DNA of 64,000 nt from Sutcliffiella horikoshii (GCF_021991925.1 NZ_RXZI01000003.1:1-64000), one strand, 5' to 3'. Numbered from the stretch's first letter, positions 19,530-28,779 are shown. Notes: a model not told the origin generated them from the sequence alone. Translations and numbers: made by a program.

Positions 19530-20328
19530 CGGGGTAACCTATCATGTCGATGTGATAGGTGATGGCGAACATCACGTCCTTATGTTGCATGGATTTACAG
19601 GAAGAGGTTCTAATTTCAAGGAGATGATTTCAGGATTTCCTGGTTCAGGGGATTTTACTTTCATTTTGATAGATCAACTTGGGCATGGGAAAACTGATAT
19701 ACCGATGGATCCAAAAAGGTATAACATTGAAAATGCAACGGCTGATTTAAAAGAAATAATTGATAAACTAGGTATTTCAAGAGTATCTCTATATGGATAC
19801 TCCATGGGAGGGCGCTTAGCGCTTTCTTTTGCGATTTCTTATCCTTCTTTCGTGAGAAAACTAGTGTTGGAAAGTTCCTCGCCAGGTCTGAAAACGAATG
19901 AGGAGCGTTCGAAAAGGCAACAGGCAGATGAGAAGCTTGCTGAAAAAATTCTAGGAGAAGGGCTCCAGTCCTTCGTGGAATTCTGGTCGAATATTCCACT
20001 GTTTGAGTCCCAAAAAGTTCTTCCAGAGAGTAAACGCAAGGGAATTTATGAGCAGAGAATGGACAACTCCGCTATAGGTCTGGCCAATAGCCTTCGCGGG
20101 ATGGGTACAGGGATTCAGCCATCCTACTGGGAGCATCTTACACAGATCAGGTTCCCGGTTCTTTTAACAGCAGGCGAGTGGGATGAGAAGTTTGTCTCGA
20201 TTGCTCAGGAAATGATTAAAAGGATAGAAAAATCGCATTTTATAAAAATAAGTGAAGCGGGACATGCAATTCATGTGGAGAAACCACGAAAGTTTGGTAA
20301 AATAGTAAGTGAGTTTTTGTCGAACTAA
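19519..20328 (+). CDS. menH: SHCHC synthase MenH (alpha/beta hydrolase)
   Basis: Eliminates pyruvate from the MenD product to give 2-succinyl-6-hydroxy-2,4-cyclohexadiene-1-carboxylate. 269 residues with the alpha/beta-hydrolase fold. The nucleophile elbow [10 protein letters not shown] (about 93-102), the oxyanion [11 protein letters not shown] near 24-34 and a C-terminal catalytic His in [11 protein letters not shown] are visible. The start lies inside the end of menD, so translation is likely coupled. Position between menD and menB fits MenH rather than another hydrolase. Confidence 0.92.
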   Translation: MKINGVTYHVDVIGDGEHHVLMLHGFTGRGSNFKEMISGFPGSGDFTFILIDQLGHGKTDIPMDPKRYNIENATADLKEIIDKLGISRVSLYGYSMGGRLALSFAISYPSFVRKLVLESSSPGLKTNEERSKRQQADEKLAEKILGEGLQSFVEFWSNIPLFESQKVLPESKRKGIYEQRMDNSAIGLANSLRGMGTGIQPSYWEHLTQIRFPVLLTAGEWDEKFVSIAQEMIKRIEKSHFIKISEAGHAIHVEKPRKFGKIVSEFLSN

Positions 20329-20350
20329 TTTATTTAGGGAGGAAACAGAC

Positions 20351-21172
20351 ATGGCAAGAGAATGGATAGCAGGTCCAAAACAGTTTGAAGACATTTTATA
20401 TGAAACATATAACGGGATTGCAAAAATTACAATCAACCGTCCGGAAGTACATAACGCATTCCGTCCGAAAACGGTAATGGAATTGATTGAGGCATTTGCA
20501 TATGCACGAGACGACTCCAGTGTTGGAGTAATCATTTTAACTGGTGCAGGGGACAAGGCGTTTTGTTCAGGCGGAGACCAAAAGGTTCGCGGACATGGTG
20601 GATATGTAGGGGAGGATGAAATCCCTCGCTTGAACGTCCTTGATCTACAACGTCTCATTCGTGTAACTCCTAAGCCGGTTGTGGCAATGGTTGCGGGATG
20701 GGCAATTGGTGGCGGACATGTATTGCATGTAGTGTGTGACTTGACAATCGCTGCTGACAATGCACGATTCGGACAAACTGGGCCAAAAGTGGGTAGCTTT
20801 GATGCTGGTTACGGTTCTGGTTACCTTGCTCGTATCGTAGGGCATAAGAAAGCTCGTGAAATCTGGTACCTATGCCGTCAATATGATGCTAAAGAAGCAC
20901 TTGACATGGGTCTTGTGAACACGGTTGTTCCTTTGCAGCGTTTGGAAGATGAAACAGTACAATGGTGTGAAGAAATGCTCGAGAATAGCCCGACTGCACT
21001 TCGTTTCCTAAAAGCTGCAATGAATGCCGACACAGATGGATTGGCAGGAATTCAACAGTTTGCTGGAGATGCAACATTATTGTACTATACGACGGAAGAG
21101 GCAAAAGAAGGTCGTGACGCTTTCAAAGAAAAGAGAAAGCCAGACTTTGGACAGTTCCCGCGTTTCCCTTAA
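20351..21172 (+). CDS. menB: 1,4-dihydroxy-2-naphthoyl-CoA synthase MenB
   Basis: Crotonase-family enzyme that closes the second naphthoquinone ring from OSB-CoA. 273 residues. Typical sequence marks are [14 protein letters not shown], the oxyanion-hole segment [15 protein letters not shown] (about 74-88), IGGGHVLH and the [19 protein letters not shown] active-site stretch (about 142-160). The C terminus [13 protein letters not shown] is characteristic of MenB. The ATG at 20351 follows GGAGG; a longer frame from 20309 overlaps menH and lacks a ribosome site. Confidence 0.97.
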   Translation: MAREWIAGPKQFEDILYETYNGIAKITINRPEVHNAFRPKTVMELIEAFAYARDDSSVGVIILTGAGDKAFCSGGDQKVRGHGGYVGEDEIPRLNVLDLQRLIRVTPKPVVAMVAGWAIGGGHVLHVVCDLTIAADNARFGQTGPKVGSFDAGYGSGYLARIVGHKKAREIWYLCRQYDAKEALDMGLVNTVVPLQRLEDETVQWCEEMLENSPTALRFLKAAMNADTDGLAGIQQFAGDATLLYYTTEEAKEGRDAFKEKRKPDFGQFPRFP

Positions 21173-21191
21173 TACATTTGAATCTTCTTTT

Positions 21192-21240
21192 GGGAGGGCA
21201 ATCTAAGAGCTTTTGGCTTTTGGATTGCTCTTCTTTTTAT
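21192..21240 (+). terminator. Possible terminator or attenuator between menB and menE
   Basis: GGGCAATC pairs with GATTGCTC around a 19-base loop and is followed by TTCTTTTTA. It lies inside the operon, so it may lower expression of menE and menC relative to the upstream genes. Confidence 0.55.
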
Positions 21241-21270
21241 GGGAAAACTGGTGAAAGGAGGTTGTGATAG

Positions 21271-22758
21271 ATGACAGCATTGCCAAATTTTTTGATGAAA
21301 CGGGCCGCTTTAACTCCCGACCGGATTGCAGTTGAGATGGATGATAGAAAAGTTACGTTTGGGGAGCTTTTCATCAAATCGATTCAGCTTTCGGAAAAGC
21401 TAACAGAATTGGGAGTGGAAAAAGGCGATCGGATATCTGTTTTTATGAGTAATAGCATGGAATTCGTTGAATTGCTTTTTGCTTTGAAGAATATTGGGGC
21501 GATTTCCATTTTACATAACTTGCGATTGACAGCGCAGGAATTAACGTTTCAAGTGGAGGATGCGGCATCGCGCTTTATTTTGGTGGAAGATAAGAATGAG
21601 GCTTCCTTATCAAATGTTTTTGAACCGGGGAGAATCATTCCGTTTAGCAGGTTGGTTTCTCTGAATGGACGACCTATTAGTGTGGTCGAAGAGTTCAATC
21701 TTGATGAAACGGATACGATCATGTACACAAGTGGCACGACAGGTTTTCCCAAGGGCGTTAAACAGACATATGGGAATCATTTTTGGAGTGCTACCGGATC
21801 TGCGCTGAATTTGGGCCTTCATGAGAATGACACTTGGTTATTGGCCGTTCCAATGTTTCATATCAGTGGCTTGTCCATTTTGATGAGGAGTGTCGTTTAT
21901 GGCATGAAGGTCATTATCCATAAGCGCTTTGATGTGGAAGCAGTCCATCGGGATTTAATGGAGAAGAATGTAACGATTGTGTCTGTGGTAAGTGCGATGC
22001 TCCGTGCGTTATTAGAGAGGCTTGGAACTGACACGTATCCTTCTTCTTTCCGTTGCATGCTTGTGGGAGGAGGCCCGGTGCCCAAATCGATGCTAGAAGA
22101 GTGCCAAGATAAAGCCATCCCTGTGTATCAGACATATGGTATGACAGAAACATGCTCCCAGATTGTCACGCTCTCTCCCGACTCTGCTATTTCCAAATTG
22201 GGATCAGCGGGTAAACCGTTGTTTCCTTGCCAGTTAAAAATCGTGCAAAATGGGCAGGAGGCTGCTCCTGGTGAGACGGGTGAGATTGTTGTGAAAGGAC
22301 CGAATGTGACTCCTGGATACTATAACCGGGAGGAAGGCACAAAGGATTCGATTCAGGATAATTGGTTATATACCGGAGACCTGGGTTATGTGGATGATGA
22401 AGGATTTTTGTTTGTGGTGGACCGGCGAAGTGATTTGATTATTTCAGGTGGGGAAAATGTGTATCCTGCAGAACTAGAAGCGGTACTTGTTTCTCACCCT
22501 TTGATAAAAGAGGCAGGGGTGACAGGTTTTCATGATGATCGTTGGGGGCAGGTTCCTGTAGCATTCGTCGTGATAAATGAGTTCGGGTTGATTGATAAAG
22601 AAGAATTGCAATTTTTCTTGAAGGAGCGCCTGGCAGGCTATAAAGTGCCAAAGCAGGTTTACTTGGTGGAGGCACTGCCAAGGAATGCTTCCAGTAAACT
22701 GATGCGCAGAGAGCTATTGAAGTTGGTGCCGGAGGGAGATGGTATCTTTGAGGATTGA
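21271..22758 (+). CDS. menE: o-Succinylbenzoate--CoA ligase MenE
   Basis: Activates o-succinylbenzoate with ATP and CoA. 495 residues, ANL adenylating superfamily. The phosphate loop YTSGTTGFPKG (about 152-162), the QTYGMTET motif near 290-297, the GYVDDEGFLFVVDRRSD hinge region near 374-390 and the C-terminal lysine in RNASSKLMRREL are all present. AAAGGAGG lies nine bases before the ATG at 21271. The 3' end overlaps the menC start. Confidence 0.95.
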   Translation: MTALPNFLMKRAALTPDRIAVEMDDRKVTFGELFIKSIQLSEKLTELGVEKGDRISVFMSNSMEFVELLFALKNIGAISILHNLRLTAQELTFQVEDAASRFILVEDKNEASLSNVFEPGRIIPFSRLVSLNGRPISVVEEFNLDETDTIMYTSGTTGFPKGVKQTYGNHFWSATGSALNLGLHENDTWLLAVPMFHISGLSILMRSVVYGMKVIIHKRFDVEAVHRDLMEKNVTIVSVVSAMLRALLERLGTDTYPSSFRCMLVGGGPVPKSMLEECQDKAIPVYQTYGMTETCSQIVTLSPDSAISKLGSAGKPLFPCQLKIVQNGQEAAPGETGEIVVKGPNVTPGYYNREEGTKDSIQDNWLYTGDLGYVDDEGFLFVVDRRSDLIISGGENVYPAELEAVLVSHPLIKEAGVTGFHDDRWGQVPVAFVVINEFGLIDKEELQFFLKERLAGYKVPKQVYLVEALPRNASSKLMRRELLKLVPEGDGIFED

Positions 22759-23863
22759 GAAGGTTGAGCTGTTTTTGACATCCATGGAACTTGTCCAACC
22801 CTTCCGCACTCACCTGGAAACCGTAAAAGAAAGAGAAAGCATCTTGGTGAAGGTGACAGATGTTGATGGTTATTGCGGCTGGGGGGAAGTAGTGGCTTTC
22901 TCTTCTCCATGGTACACAGAAGAGACCATTGAAACCGCTTGGCATATGTTGACGGAATTTTTTATTCCATGCATATTGAAGGGGGATTGGCATCGCCCCG
23001 AAGATGTGAATGCTGCACTCCAAATTTTCAAGCGAAATCCAATGTCCAAAGCAGGCTTGGAAATGGCGGTATGGGACCTGTTTGCCAAGCGTTCGGAGTT
23101 GTCGTTATCGGAGTATATAGGCGGAGTGCGAAGCTCGGTGAAGGCAGGAGTTGTCGTAAGTGTCGACTCTCCACAAAGGATGCTTTCTACAATAGGGAAG
23201 CGTCTAGAAGAAGGGTATGAACGGGTGAAGGTGAAAATAGAGCCCCACAATGATGTGGAAGTCCTTAAAATGATCAGGGAGGCTTATCCGGAGCTTGCTT
23301 TACTTGTCGATGCTAATTCTGCCTATACGCTTAAAGATTCAGATCGGTTAGCTTCAATGGATACATTAAACTTGCTGATGATTGAGCAGCCGCTTGCAGC
23401 AGACGATATAGTGGAGCACGCCGAACTCCAAAAGCGATTATCTACCCCCATTTGTTTGGATGAGAGCATCGTTTCCTTGCAGGATGCAAAAAATGCCGTG
23501 GCGCTTGGCAGCTGCAAAGTAATGAGTATTAAGATCGGGAGGGTTGGCGGCTTGACCAATGCCATTGCGATTCATGATTTGTGTGAAAATAGTGATATTC
23601 CTGTTTGGTGTGGGGGAATGTTGGAGACGGGTATTTCGCGAGCATTCAACATTGCTTTGGCCTCCCTTCCGAATTTTACTATCCCAGGTGATATTTCTGC
23701 ATCCAGTCGGTACTGGAAGAGAGATATAACAATCCCTGAAGTTGTGGTGGAAAATGGGGAAGTGGAAGTGCCAACCGAACCTGGTATAGGTTATATAGTG
23801 GACGAAGAGTATATCAAAGAGATCAGTACAAGGATTCAAACTTTCAGAATGCAAGAAACATAA
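22748..23863 (+). CDS. menC: o-Succinylbenzoate synthase MenC
   Basis: Enolase-superfamily dehydratase that turns SHCHC into o-succinylbenzoate. 371 residues. The capping N-terminal domain carries WGEVVAFSSPWYTEETIETA. The barrel has the KVKIEP lysine pair, metal ligands in LLVDANSAY, MIEQPL and CLDESI, and the second lysine in SIKIGRVGG. Start is uncertain: TTG at 22748 lies about nine bases after GGAGGGAG, while an in-frame ATG at 22739 abuts it. Last men gene before a strong terminator. Confidence 0.94.
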   Translation: MRIEKVELFLTSMELVQPFRTHLETVKERESILVKVTDVDGYCGWGEVVAFSSPWYTEETIETAWHMLTEFFIPCILKGDWHRPEDVNAALQIFKRNPMSKAGLEMAVWDLFAKRSELSLSEYIGGVRSSVKAGVVVSVDSPQRMLSTIGKRLEEGYERVKVKIEPHNDVEVLKMIREAYPELALLVDANSAYTLKDSDRLASMDTLNLLMIEQPLAADDIVEHAELQKRLSTPICLDESIVSLQDAKNAVALGSCKVMSIKIGRVGGLTNAIAIHDLCENSDIPVWCGGMLETGISRAFNIALASLPNFTIPGDISASSRYWKRDITIPEVVVENGEVEVPTEPGIGYIVDEEYIKEISTRIQTFRMQET

Positions 23864-23916
23864 CCATAAACAAAAAAAGTAAATTTTTTCGAAAAAATGA
23901 AAGAGAAATTAATACA

Positions 23917-23946
23917 AAAGCCCACTGGCACTCCAGTGGGCTTTTG
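23917..23946. terminator. Terminator after menC
   Basis: AAAAGCCCACTGG pairs perfectly with CCAGTGGGCTTTT around a four-base loop. Confidence 0.9.
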
Positions 23947-23966
23947 CTCGTTAACTTTATTTAGAT

Positions 23967-24022
23967 TCGACAAGGAACGAGGAATTCCTTTGGGGGTCTG
24001 ACCCCTTTTTTTTATTTTTTCA
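23967..24022. repeat. R3 repeat, copy 2
   Basis: Starts TTCGAC, contains TTCCTTT and the palindrome GGGGTCTGACCCC at 23994-24006, then eight T. It follows the menC terminator. The remaining stretch to 24190 is AT-rich with nothing recognised. Confidence 0.7.
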
Positions 24023-24196
24023 GTTTTTTCGTTCTTGACAAAAGTTTGCTTAGGGTTTAAGTTTTGTATGAGGGCAACTTTTTGAGTTGTGGCTTAAATT
24101 AATGTGTTTGGTCAAGTTTGGTCGCACCATTTTGCTGATTACTGCATAAATTGGTCTAGGAGTTAGTGGGAATGTGTGTATTTTTTTACCATAAAA

Positions 24197-24213
24197 ATTG
24201 CATTAGAGAAACT
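24197..24213 (+). promoter_or_regulatory. Possible MntR operator upstream of mntA
   Basis: The 17-mer ATTGCATTAGAGAAACT agrees at 13 of 17 positions with the B. subtilis MntR box as I recall it (TTTGCCTTAAGGAAACT). It lies about 50 bp before the mntA start, and TATAAA follows at 24231-24236. MntR would repress the transporter when manganese is plentiful. The match is by eye. Confidence 0.45.
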
Positions 24214-24261
24214 TTTGTTACTTAGAGCAATATAAATAGAGTTAAAAGGAGAGGGTAGGAA

Positions 24262-25188
24262 GTGAAATCAATTTGGATTAAATTATTGCTTTTAGGATTA
24301 CTTGTATTAGGTCTGGCGGGTTGTAACGCCAAGGCCGGAACAGACGAGGATGACACCATCAAGGTTACCACGACAATTGCCCAGATCGGTGATATTGCAA
24401 AAAATATTGGCGGAGATAAGGTACAGGTAGAGAGCCTGATGGGTCCGGGAATTGATCCCCATTTGTACCAGGCCTCACAAGGAGATCTGCGTAAACTCAG
24501 TAATGCGGATATCATTTTTTATAATGGGCTTAGACTAGAGGGGAGAATGGGGGACATTTTGAATAAAATGTCCAAAGATAAACCAACAATTGCTGTTGCG
24601 GAATCCATATCCACAGATCTGCTCTTAAATGATGAAGAGGAGGCAGGGAAGTTGGATCCCCATGTTTGGTTTGATATCTCTCTTTGGTTGCACGCAGTAG
24701 AAGAAGTGAAAGATTCCTTGATTGAACTAGATGAAGAAAATGCCGCCTATTATGAAGAAAATGCAGAGGAGTATATTCAGAAGCTTGAGGAATTGGATAC
24801 TTATGCGAAAGAGCAAATTGCAACAATACCTGAGGAGAGCAGGGTACTCGTTACAGCACATGATGCATTTAAATATTTTGGTGAGGCATACGGAATGGAA
24901 GTTACCGGTTTGCAAGGGTTGAGTACGGATGCGGAGTTCGGCTTGAATGATGTGCGATCCATTGTGGACCTCCTGGTGGAGAGAAACATAAAAGCGGTGT
25001 TTGTGGAAAGCAGTATTTCCGAGGATAGCATCAATGCTGTTGTAAAAGGAGCCGAGAGCAGGGGACACACGGTTGTTATTGGTGGAGAGCTCTACTCTGA
25101 TGCCATGGGTGCAGAAGGAACAGAAACGGGGACATATTTAGGGATGTTCCGACATAACATTGATACAATCGTTGCCGCATTGAAATAG
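24262..25188 (+). CDS. mntA: Manganese ABC transporter substrate-binding lipoprotein MntA
   Basis: Extracellular metal-binding lipoprotein, 308 residues. The signal peptide ends in the lipobox LAGC (Cys 21). Cluster A-I receptor features are DPHLYQ and DPHVWFD, whose His residues bind metal, then TAHDAFKYFG and FVESSIS. The acidic stretch between the His sites is not His-rich, unlike the ZnuA at 32855-34066, which supports manganese rather than zinc. Start GTG at 24262 follows a GGAGAGGGTAGGAA ribosome site. An R2 repeat fills the 212 bp before mntB, so the first gene is separated from the rest of the operon. Confidence 0.88.
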   Translation: MKSIWIKLLLLGLLVLGLAGCNAKAGTDEDDTIKVTTTIAQIGDIAKNIGGDKVQVESLMGPGIDPHLYQASQGDLRKLSNADIIFYNGLRLEGRMGDILNKMSKDKPTIAVAESISTDLLLNDEEEAGKLDPHVWFDISLWLHAVEEVKDSLIELDEENAAYYEENAEEYIQKLEELDTYAKEQIATIPEESRVLVTAHDAFKYFGEAYGMEVTGLQGLSTDAEFGLNDVRSIVDLLVERNIKAVFVESSISEDSINAVVKGAESRGHTVVIGGELYSDAMGAEGTETGTYLGMFRHNIDTIVAALK

Positions 25189-25217
25189 GAATTTATAAAG
25201 CTATTCAGTAGCTAAAA

Positions 25218-25351
25218 AACTCCTTGTTGCCTATAAGTGCAAGGTGTGAGACTCCAGCGGGAGTAGCTTGAGATATCTGAAGCTAGTGAGGGGGCTCAAG
25301 CACACGCCGTAGGATAAGGAAAAACACATGGCTCGAAAGGCAACAGGAGTT
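25218..25351 (+). repeat. R2 repeat, copy B, between mntA and mntB
   Basis: Ends are inverted: AACTCCTTGTTGCC at 25218-25231 faces GGCAACAGGAGTT at 25339-25351. The interior has GCAAGGTGTGAGACTCC, GCGGGAGTAG, GTGAGGGGGCTCAAGC and CGCCGTAGGATAAGG, matching copies A and C in order. A long stem could form in the mnt mRNA. Confidence 0.75.
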
Positions 25352-25400
25352 ACAGGGGCGTAAAAGATTTTACAGAACAAAAAGGAAAAGGTGAACGAAA

Positions 25401-26147
25401 ATGGAGCCAGTGAAAATAGAAAATCTGACAGTAGCCTATCATCGTAAACCTGTTTTGAAAGAAATTAGCTTCAGTGTACCGGAAGGAAAATTAATTGGTA
25501 TCATCGGCCCAAATGGAGCCGGGAAATCCACTTTGATTAAAGCGGCTTTGGAATTGATACCAATAGCTTCAGGTAACATCACCATATACGGAAAATCCTA
25601 TAAATCTCAGAGAAAACTAATTGGATATGTGCCACAGCGGGGGTCGGTGGATTGGGATTTTCCGACGAATGCTCTAGATGTTGTGTTGATGGGAAGGTAT
25701 GGTCATATCGGCTGGTTGAAACGTCCTAACAAGAAGGATATCGAGTTTGCATATGAGTGTTTGGATAAAGTCGGGATGCGTGAATATGCGACAAGGCAGA
25801 TCAGCCAGCTTTCAGGCGGGCAGCAGCAGCGTGTCTTTCTGGCAAGAGCACTTGCACAAGATGCGAGCATTTATTTTATGGATGAACCTTTTGTTGGGGT
25901 CGATGCCGCCACGGAAAAAGCGATCATCACCATTCTTAACGAGCTGAAGTCCCAAGGGAAGACGGTGCTGGTTGTTCATCACGATCTGCAAACGGTGAAA
26001 GAGTATTTTGATTGGACGTTATTGATTAACCTAAGAAAGATCGCCATCGGTCCAACGGAAGAAGTGTTTACAATAGAGAACCTACAAAAAACGTATGGTG
26101 GACGATTAGCGTTCTTAGATCAAAATCAGGCCATTGTCGAACAATAG
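25401..26147 (+). CDS. mntB: Manganese ABC transporter ATP-binding protein MntB
   Basis: ATPase subunit of the importer, 248 residues. Walker A GPNGAGKST (about 37-45), Q-loop YVPQRGSVDW, signature LSGGQQQRVFLARAL (about 139-153), Walker B IYFMDEPF and a switch His in VVHHD are all present. The YVPQRGSVDWDFP segment is typical of the metal-importer ATPases. The ATG at 25401 follows AAAAGGTG-type spacing. The stop lies 11 bases before mntC. Confidence 0.92.
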   Translation: MEPVKIENLTVAYHRKPVLKEISFSVPEGKLIGIIGPNGAGKSTLIKAALELIPIASGNITIYGKSYKSQRKLIGYVPQRGSVDWDFPTNALDVVLMGRYGHIGWLKRPNKKDIEFAYECLDKVGMREYATRQISQLSGGQQQRVFLARALAQDASIYFMDEPFVGVDAATEKAIITILNELKSQGKTVLVVHHDLQTVKEYFDWTLLINLRKIAIGPTEEVFTIENLQKTYGGRLAFLDQNQAIVEQ

Positions 26148-26157
26148 GAGTGACAGT

Positions 26158-27516
26158 ATGGGAACATTTCTATATATGCTACAAGATCCGAATGTACAAT
26201 GGGTGTTAATCGGGACCATCCTACTTGGAATCGCGAGCGGGGTGCTTGGGAGCTTCGCGCTTTTAAGGAAGCAGAGCCTTTTAGGGGATGCGATGGCACA
26301 TGCGGCCTTGCCTGGCATCTGTATTGCCTTTCTTATATATGGAGCAAAGTCGATGTCCTGGTTTATGATCGGTGCTGCCATTTCAGGGCTGATAGGAACC
26401 TATTGCATTCAGGCGATCATTAAGCATTCAAGAATCAAGGAAGATACTGCAATCGGGCTTGTCCTTTCTGTGTTTTTTGGTTTTGGGATTGTCCTTTTAA
26501 CATATGTCCAACATCATGGAAAAGGCAACCAGGCTGGTCTTGACTCTTTTATTTTCGGGCAAGCGGCAGCCATCGTCGGGACGGATGTGCAAATTATCAG
26601 TGTGATAGCGTTCGTCTTGATATTCATTACCTTTCTTCTTTTCAAAGAACTGAAACTGATTACTTTTGACCCGCAGTTTGCGCAAGGTTTGGGCTTACCG
26701 GTGAAATGGCTAAACGGCCTTTTGATGACATTGATTGTAGGGGCGGTTGTCATCGGATTACAGGCGGTTGGGGTCATTTTGATGGCTGCCATGCTGATCA
26801 CTCCTGCCATCGCTGCAAGGTACTGGACAGAGCGGCTTGATTATATGGTTATTTTGGCAGGACTTGTTGGTGGAATATCGGGCGTGGTCGGGACGTTATT
26901 AAGTACCCTTTCAAGGGGAATGCCAACAGGGCCACTAATCATTATGGCTGCGACCATCCTTTTTATCATATCCCTTTTATTTGGAACCAAAAAAGGGCTG
27001 CTGCCGAAGTTCTTGAAGCAGTGGAGAGTGAAAAGGTTGGTTACAAGGGAGAATATCCTTTCCAGTCTGTATGAACTGACAGAAGCGAGACTGAAAAGCT
27101 CGGAAGGAAGAGAGATGGGGAGCTTTTCCTATCATCAGATCACGGAGGTTCGTCCCATTACTTCCACCAATTATCTTTCGGTGATAAAAGGGTTGAAGAG
27201 GGAAGGCGCAATTAAAGAGATGGAAGACAAGCAAGTTGTGCTGACAGAACTAGGGCTGGAACTGGCCCATGATATAGTGTTGAAAAATAGGTTGCTGGAT
27301 ATGTATCTTATGTTTGAAAGTAAGTTTCCTGTATCGGAATGGAGAGAAGGAAGCATGGATCTGTTGGAGGGGCCTAAAGAAATCCTAGATGAACTGAAGG
27401 CGTTACTCAGGGATTTTGGCAGGGAACCCAATGGCTTATTTTTGTATAGGAAAAAGAAAAGTCTGGGTCCAGCTGGCTTTCATTCCACGATGAAAGGAAG
27501 TGAAGGACGGTTATGA
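26158..27516 (+). CDS. mntC: Manganese ABC transporter permease MntC with a DtxR-like C-terminal domain
   Basis: 452 residues. Residues 1 to about 285 are an ABC-3 type permease with eight or nine membrane segments and the LLGDAMAHAALPG and LQAVGVILMAAMLITPAIAA motifs of the family. Residues from about 295 are soluble and resemble the winged-helix and metal-binding parts of DtxR/MntR regulators: TSTNYLSVIKGLKREGAI, then VVLTELGLELAHD and LKNRLLDMYLM. B. subtilis MntC is similarly long. Start ATG at 26158 has AGGAGTG upstream; an earlier in-frame ATG at 26134 overlaps mntB. It overlaps mntD by four bases. Confidence 0.9.
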   Translation: MGTFLYMLQDPNVQWVLIGTILLGIASGVLGSFALLRKQSLLGDAMAHAALPGICIAFLIYGAKSMSWFMIGAAISGLIGTYCIQAIIKHSRIKEDTAIGLVLSVFFGFGIVLLTYVQHHGKGNQAGLDSFIFGQAAAIVGTDVQIISVIAFVLIFITFLLFKELKLITFDPQFAQGLGLPVKWLNGLLMTLIVGAVVIGLQAVGVILMAAMLITPAIAARYWTERLDYMVILAGLVGGISGVVGTLLSTLSRGMPTGPLIIMAATILFIISLLFGTKKGLLPKFLKQWRVKRLVTRENILSSLYELTEARLKSSEGREMGSFSYHQITEVRPITSTNYLSVIKGLKREGAIKEMEDKQVVLTELGLELAHDIVLKNRLLDMYLMFESKFPVSEWREGSMDLLEGPKEILDELKALLRDFGREPNGLFLYRKKKSLGPAGFHSTMKGSEGRL

Positions 27517-28406
27517 GTTATGAAGGCTGGATTATCCTCACTGGATCACTTGTTGGAATAACTTGTGGGATTACCGGTTGTTTCCTTATACTGAGACGCA
27601 TGGCGATGCTTGCGGACGCCATAAGCCATACGGTGTTGCTTGGAATAGTGGGAGCATATTTGGTATCGAGTAGCCTAGAAGGGATCTATATGTTTGTTGG
27701 CGCACTGATTGTTGGGTTGTTGACGGCATTCTTCGTTCAGCTACTTCATTCATCAGGTGTCCAATCCGATGCAGCCATCGGAGTAGTATTCACTTCCCTC
27801 TTTGCATTGGGTGTCATCCTTCTTTCCTTATATGCGGGACGTATCCATTTGGATGTAGACCATGCCTTGATGGGCGAAATTGCATTTGTGCCATGGGACA
27901 CCCTCGTGCTGGGTGGGATGGAACTTGGTCCAAAAGCGGTCTGGATGTTGGGCACGGTTTTGGTGATTAACCTGGCAATCATCATCTTCTTTTATAAGGA
28001 ATTGAAAATTTGTGCGTTTGATCCGGAGATGGCCCTTGCGATTGGAATCCCGGTCATGTTTATGCACTATTTATTGATGGGGATGCTTTCCATTACGACG
28101 GTTGCTTCCTTTGACAGTGTGGGAGCCATCCTGGTGGTTGCGATGCTGATTGCACCAGGGGCCAGCGCCTACTTATTGACAGATAAACTGAGTGTCATGC
28201 TTGGTTTGAGTGCGCTTATAGGTATTGCATCTGCGGTTCTTGGCTATTATGCTGCATATTTGTTTAATGTGTCCATATCGGGTTCAATGGCTTCCATGGC
28301 AGGGATTTTGTTCGTTTTGACATTTTTCTTATCCCCAAAACATGGGTTGGTCATGAAATGGTTTTTTAGAAGGAATTTATCGAGAGAAAGCAGTGGTATT
28401 CAGTAA
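27513..28406 (+). CDS. mntD: Manganese ABC transporter permease MntD
   Basis: Second permease, 297 residues, with eight or nine membrane segments and no soluble C-terminal domain. Family motifs are MLADAISHTVLLG (about 31-43), GVQSDAAIGVVFTSLFALGV and SVGAILVVAMLIAPGASA. The ATG overlaps the mntC stop (ATGA), so MntC and MntD are probably made in equal amounts and pair as a heterodimer. A strong terminator follows. Confidence 0.92.
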   Translation: MSYEGWIILTGSLVGITCGITGCFLILRRMAMLADAISHTVLLGIVGAYLVSSSLEGIYMFVGALIVGLLTAFFVQLLHSSGVQSDAAIGVVFTSLFALGVILLSLYAGRIHLDVDHALMGEIAFVPWDTLVLGGMELGPKAVWMLGTVLVINLAIIIFFYKELKICAFDPEMALAIGIPVMFMHYLLMGMLSITTVASFDSVGAILVVAMLIAPGASAYLLTDKLSVMLGLSALIGIASAVLGYYAAYLFNVSISGSMASMAGILFVLTFFLSPKHGLVMKWFFRRNLSRESSGIQ

Positions 28407-28426
28407 GATTTATTAAGAAACATTGA

Positions 28427-28473
28427 AAAGCCCAAGAGCTACCTGCCACGTAGCTCTTGGGTTTCTTTTTTTT
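28427..28473 (+). terminator. Terminator after mntD
   Basis: AAGCCCAAGAGCTAC pairs with GTAGCTCTTGGGTTT around a seven-base loop, followed by CTTTTTTTT. Confidence 0.92.
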
Positions 28474-28485
28474 ACATCTACCTAA

Positions 28486-28647
28486 TTAATGGGCAGGTTT
28501 AAATGTTTTGCAATCAGTGTCTTTTGTATCATGGGCCGTATTGCCTTTATGGCTCACTACATAAATAGCGTCTGCCTGGCAACGATTTCCTTGGCCCCAG
28601 TAGTTACAGTTTTCAACCTCACATAACACTTCAACGTCTCTTGCCAT
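28486..28647 (-). CDS. DUF1540 small cysteine protein
   Basis: A 53-residue protein. It starts MARDVEVLCEVENC and continues with NYWGQGNRCQA and a later Cys in TDCKTFKP. The Cys pattern C9, C14, C23, C46 with Tyr-Trp after the second Cys is that of DUF1540, a family of small proteins in Firmicutes that probably bind metal; function unknown. GGGAGG lies nine bases before the ATG at 28647. It faces the mntD terminator and is divergent from the Fur-box gene. Confidence 0.85.
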   Translation of the reverse strand: MARDVEVLCEVENCNYWGQGNRCQADAIYVVSHKGNTAHDTKDTDCKTFKPAH

Positions 28648-28749
28648 CTTTTATGTCCTCCCTTTTTGTACAGAAGATACTTTCTTAATATTGACCAGAG
28701 AAAACTTTTCATACTTAGTTTTAAAAAATAGGTATAATTTCAAAAGTTA

Positions 28750-28779
28750 TTGACAAAGAGAATCATTCTCAATTATTAT
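28750..28779 (+). promoter_or_regulatory. Promoter of the DUF2325 gene
   Basis: TTGACA at 28750-28755, an 18-bp spacer and TATTAT at 28774-28779. The spacer is occupied by a Fur-type inverted repeat. Confidence 0.6.
28758..28770. promoter_or_regulatory. Fur-type box 1
   Basis: GAGAATCATTCTC is a perfect inverted repeat (six bases each side of a central C), extended to TGAGAATNATTCTCA-like context. It lies between the -35 and -10 elements, as expected for an iron-dependent repressor site. Confidence 0.7.
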
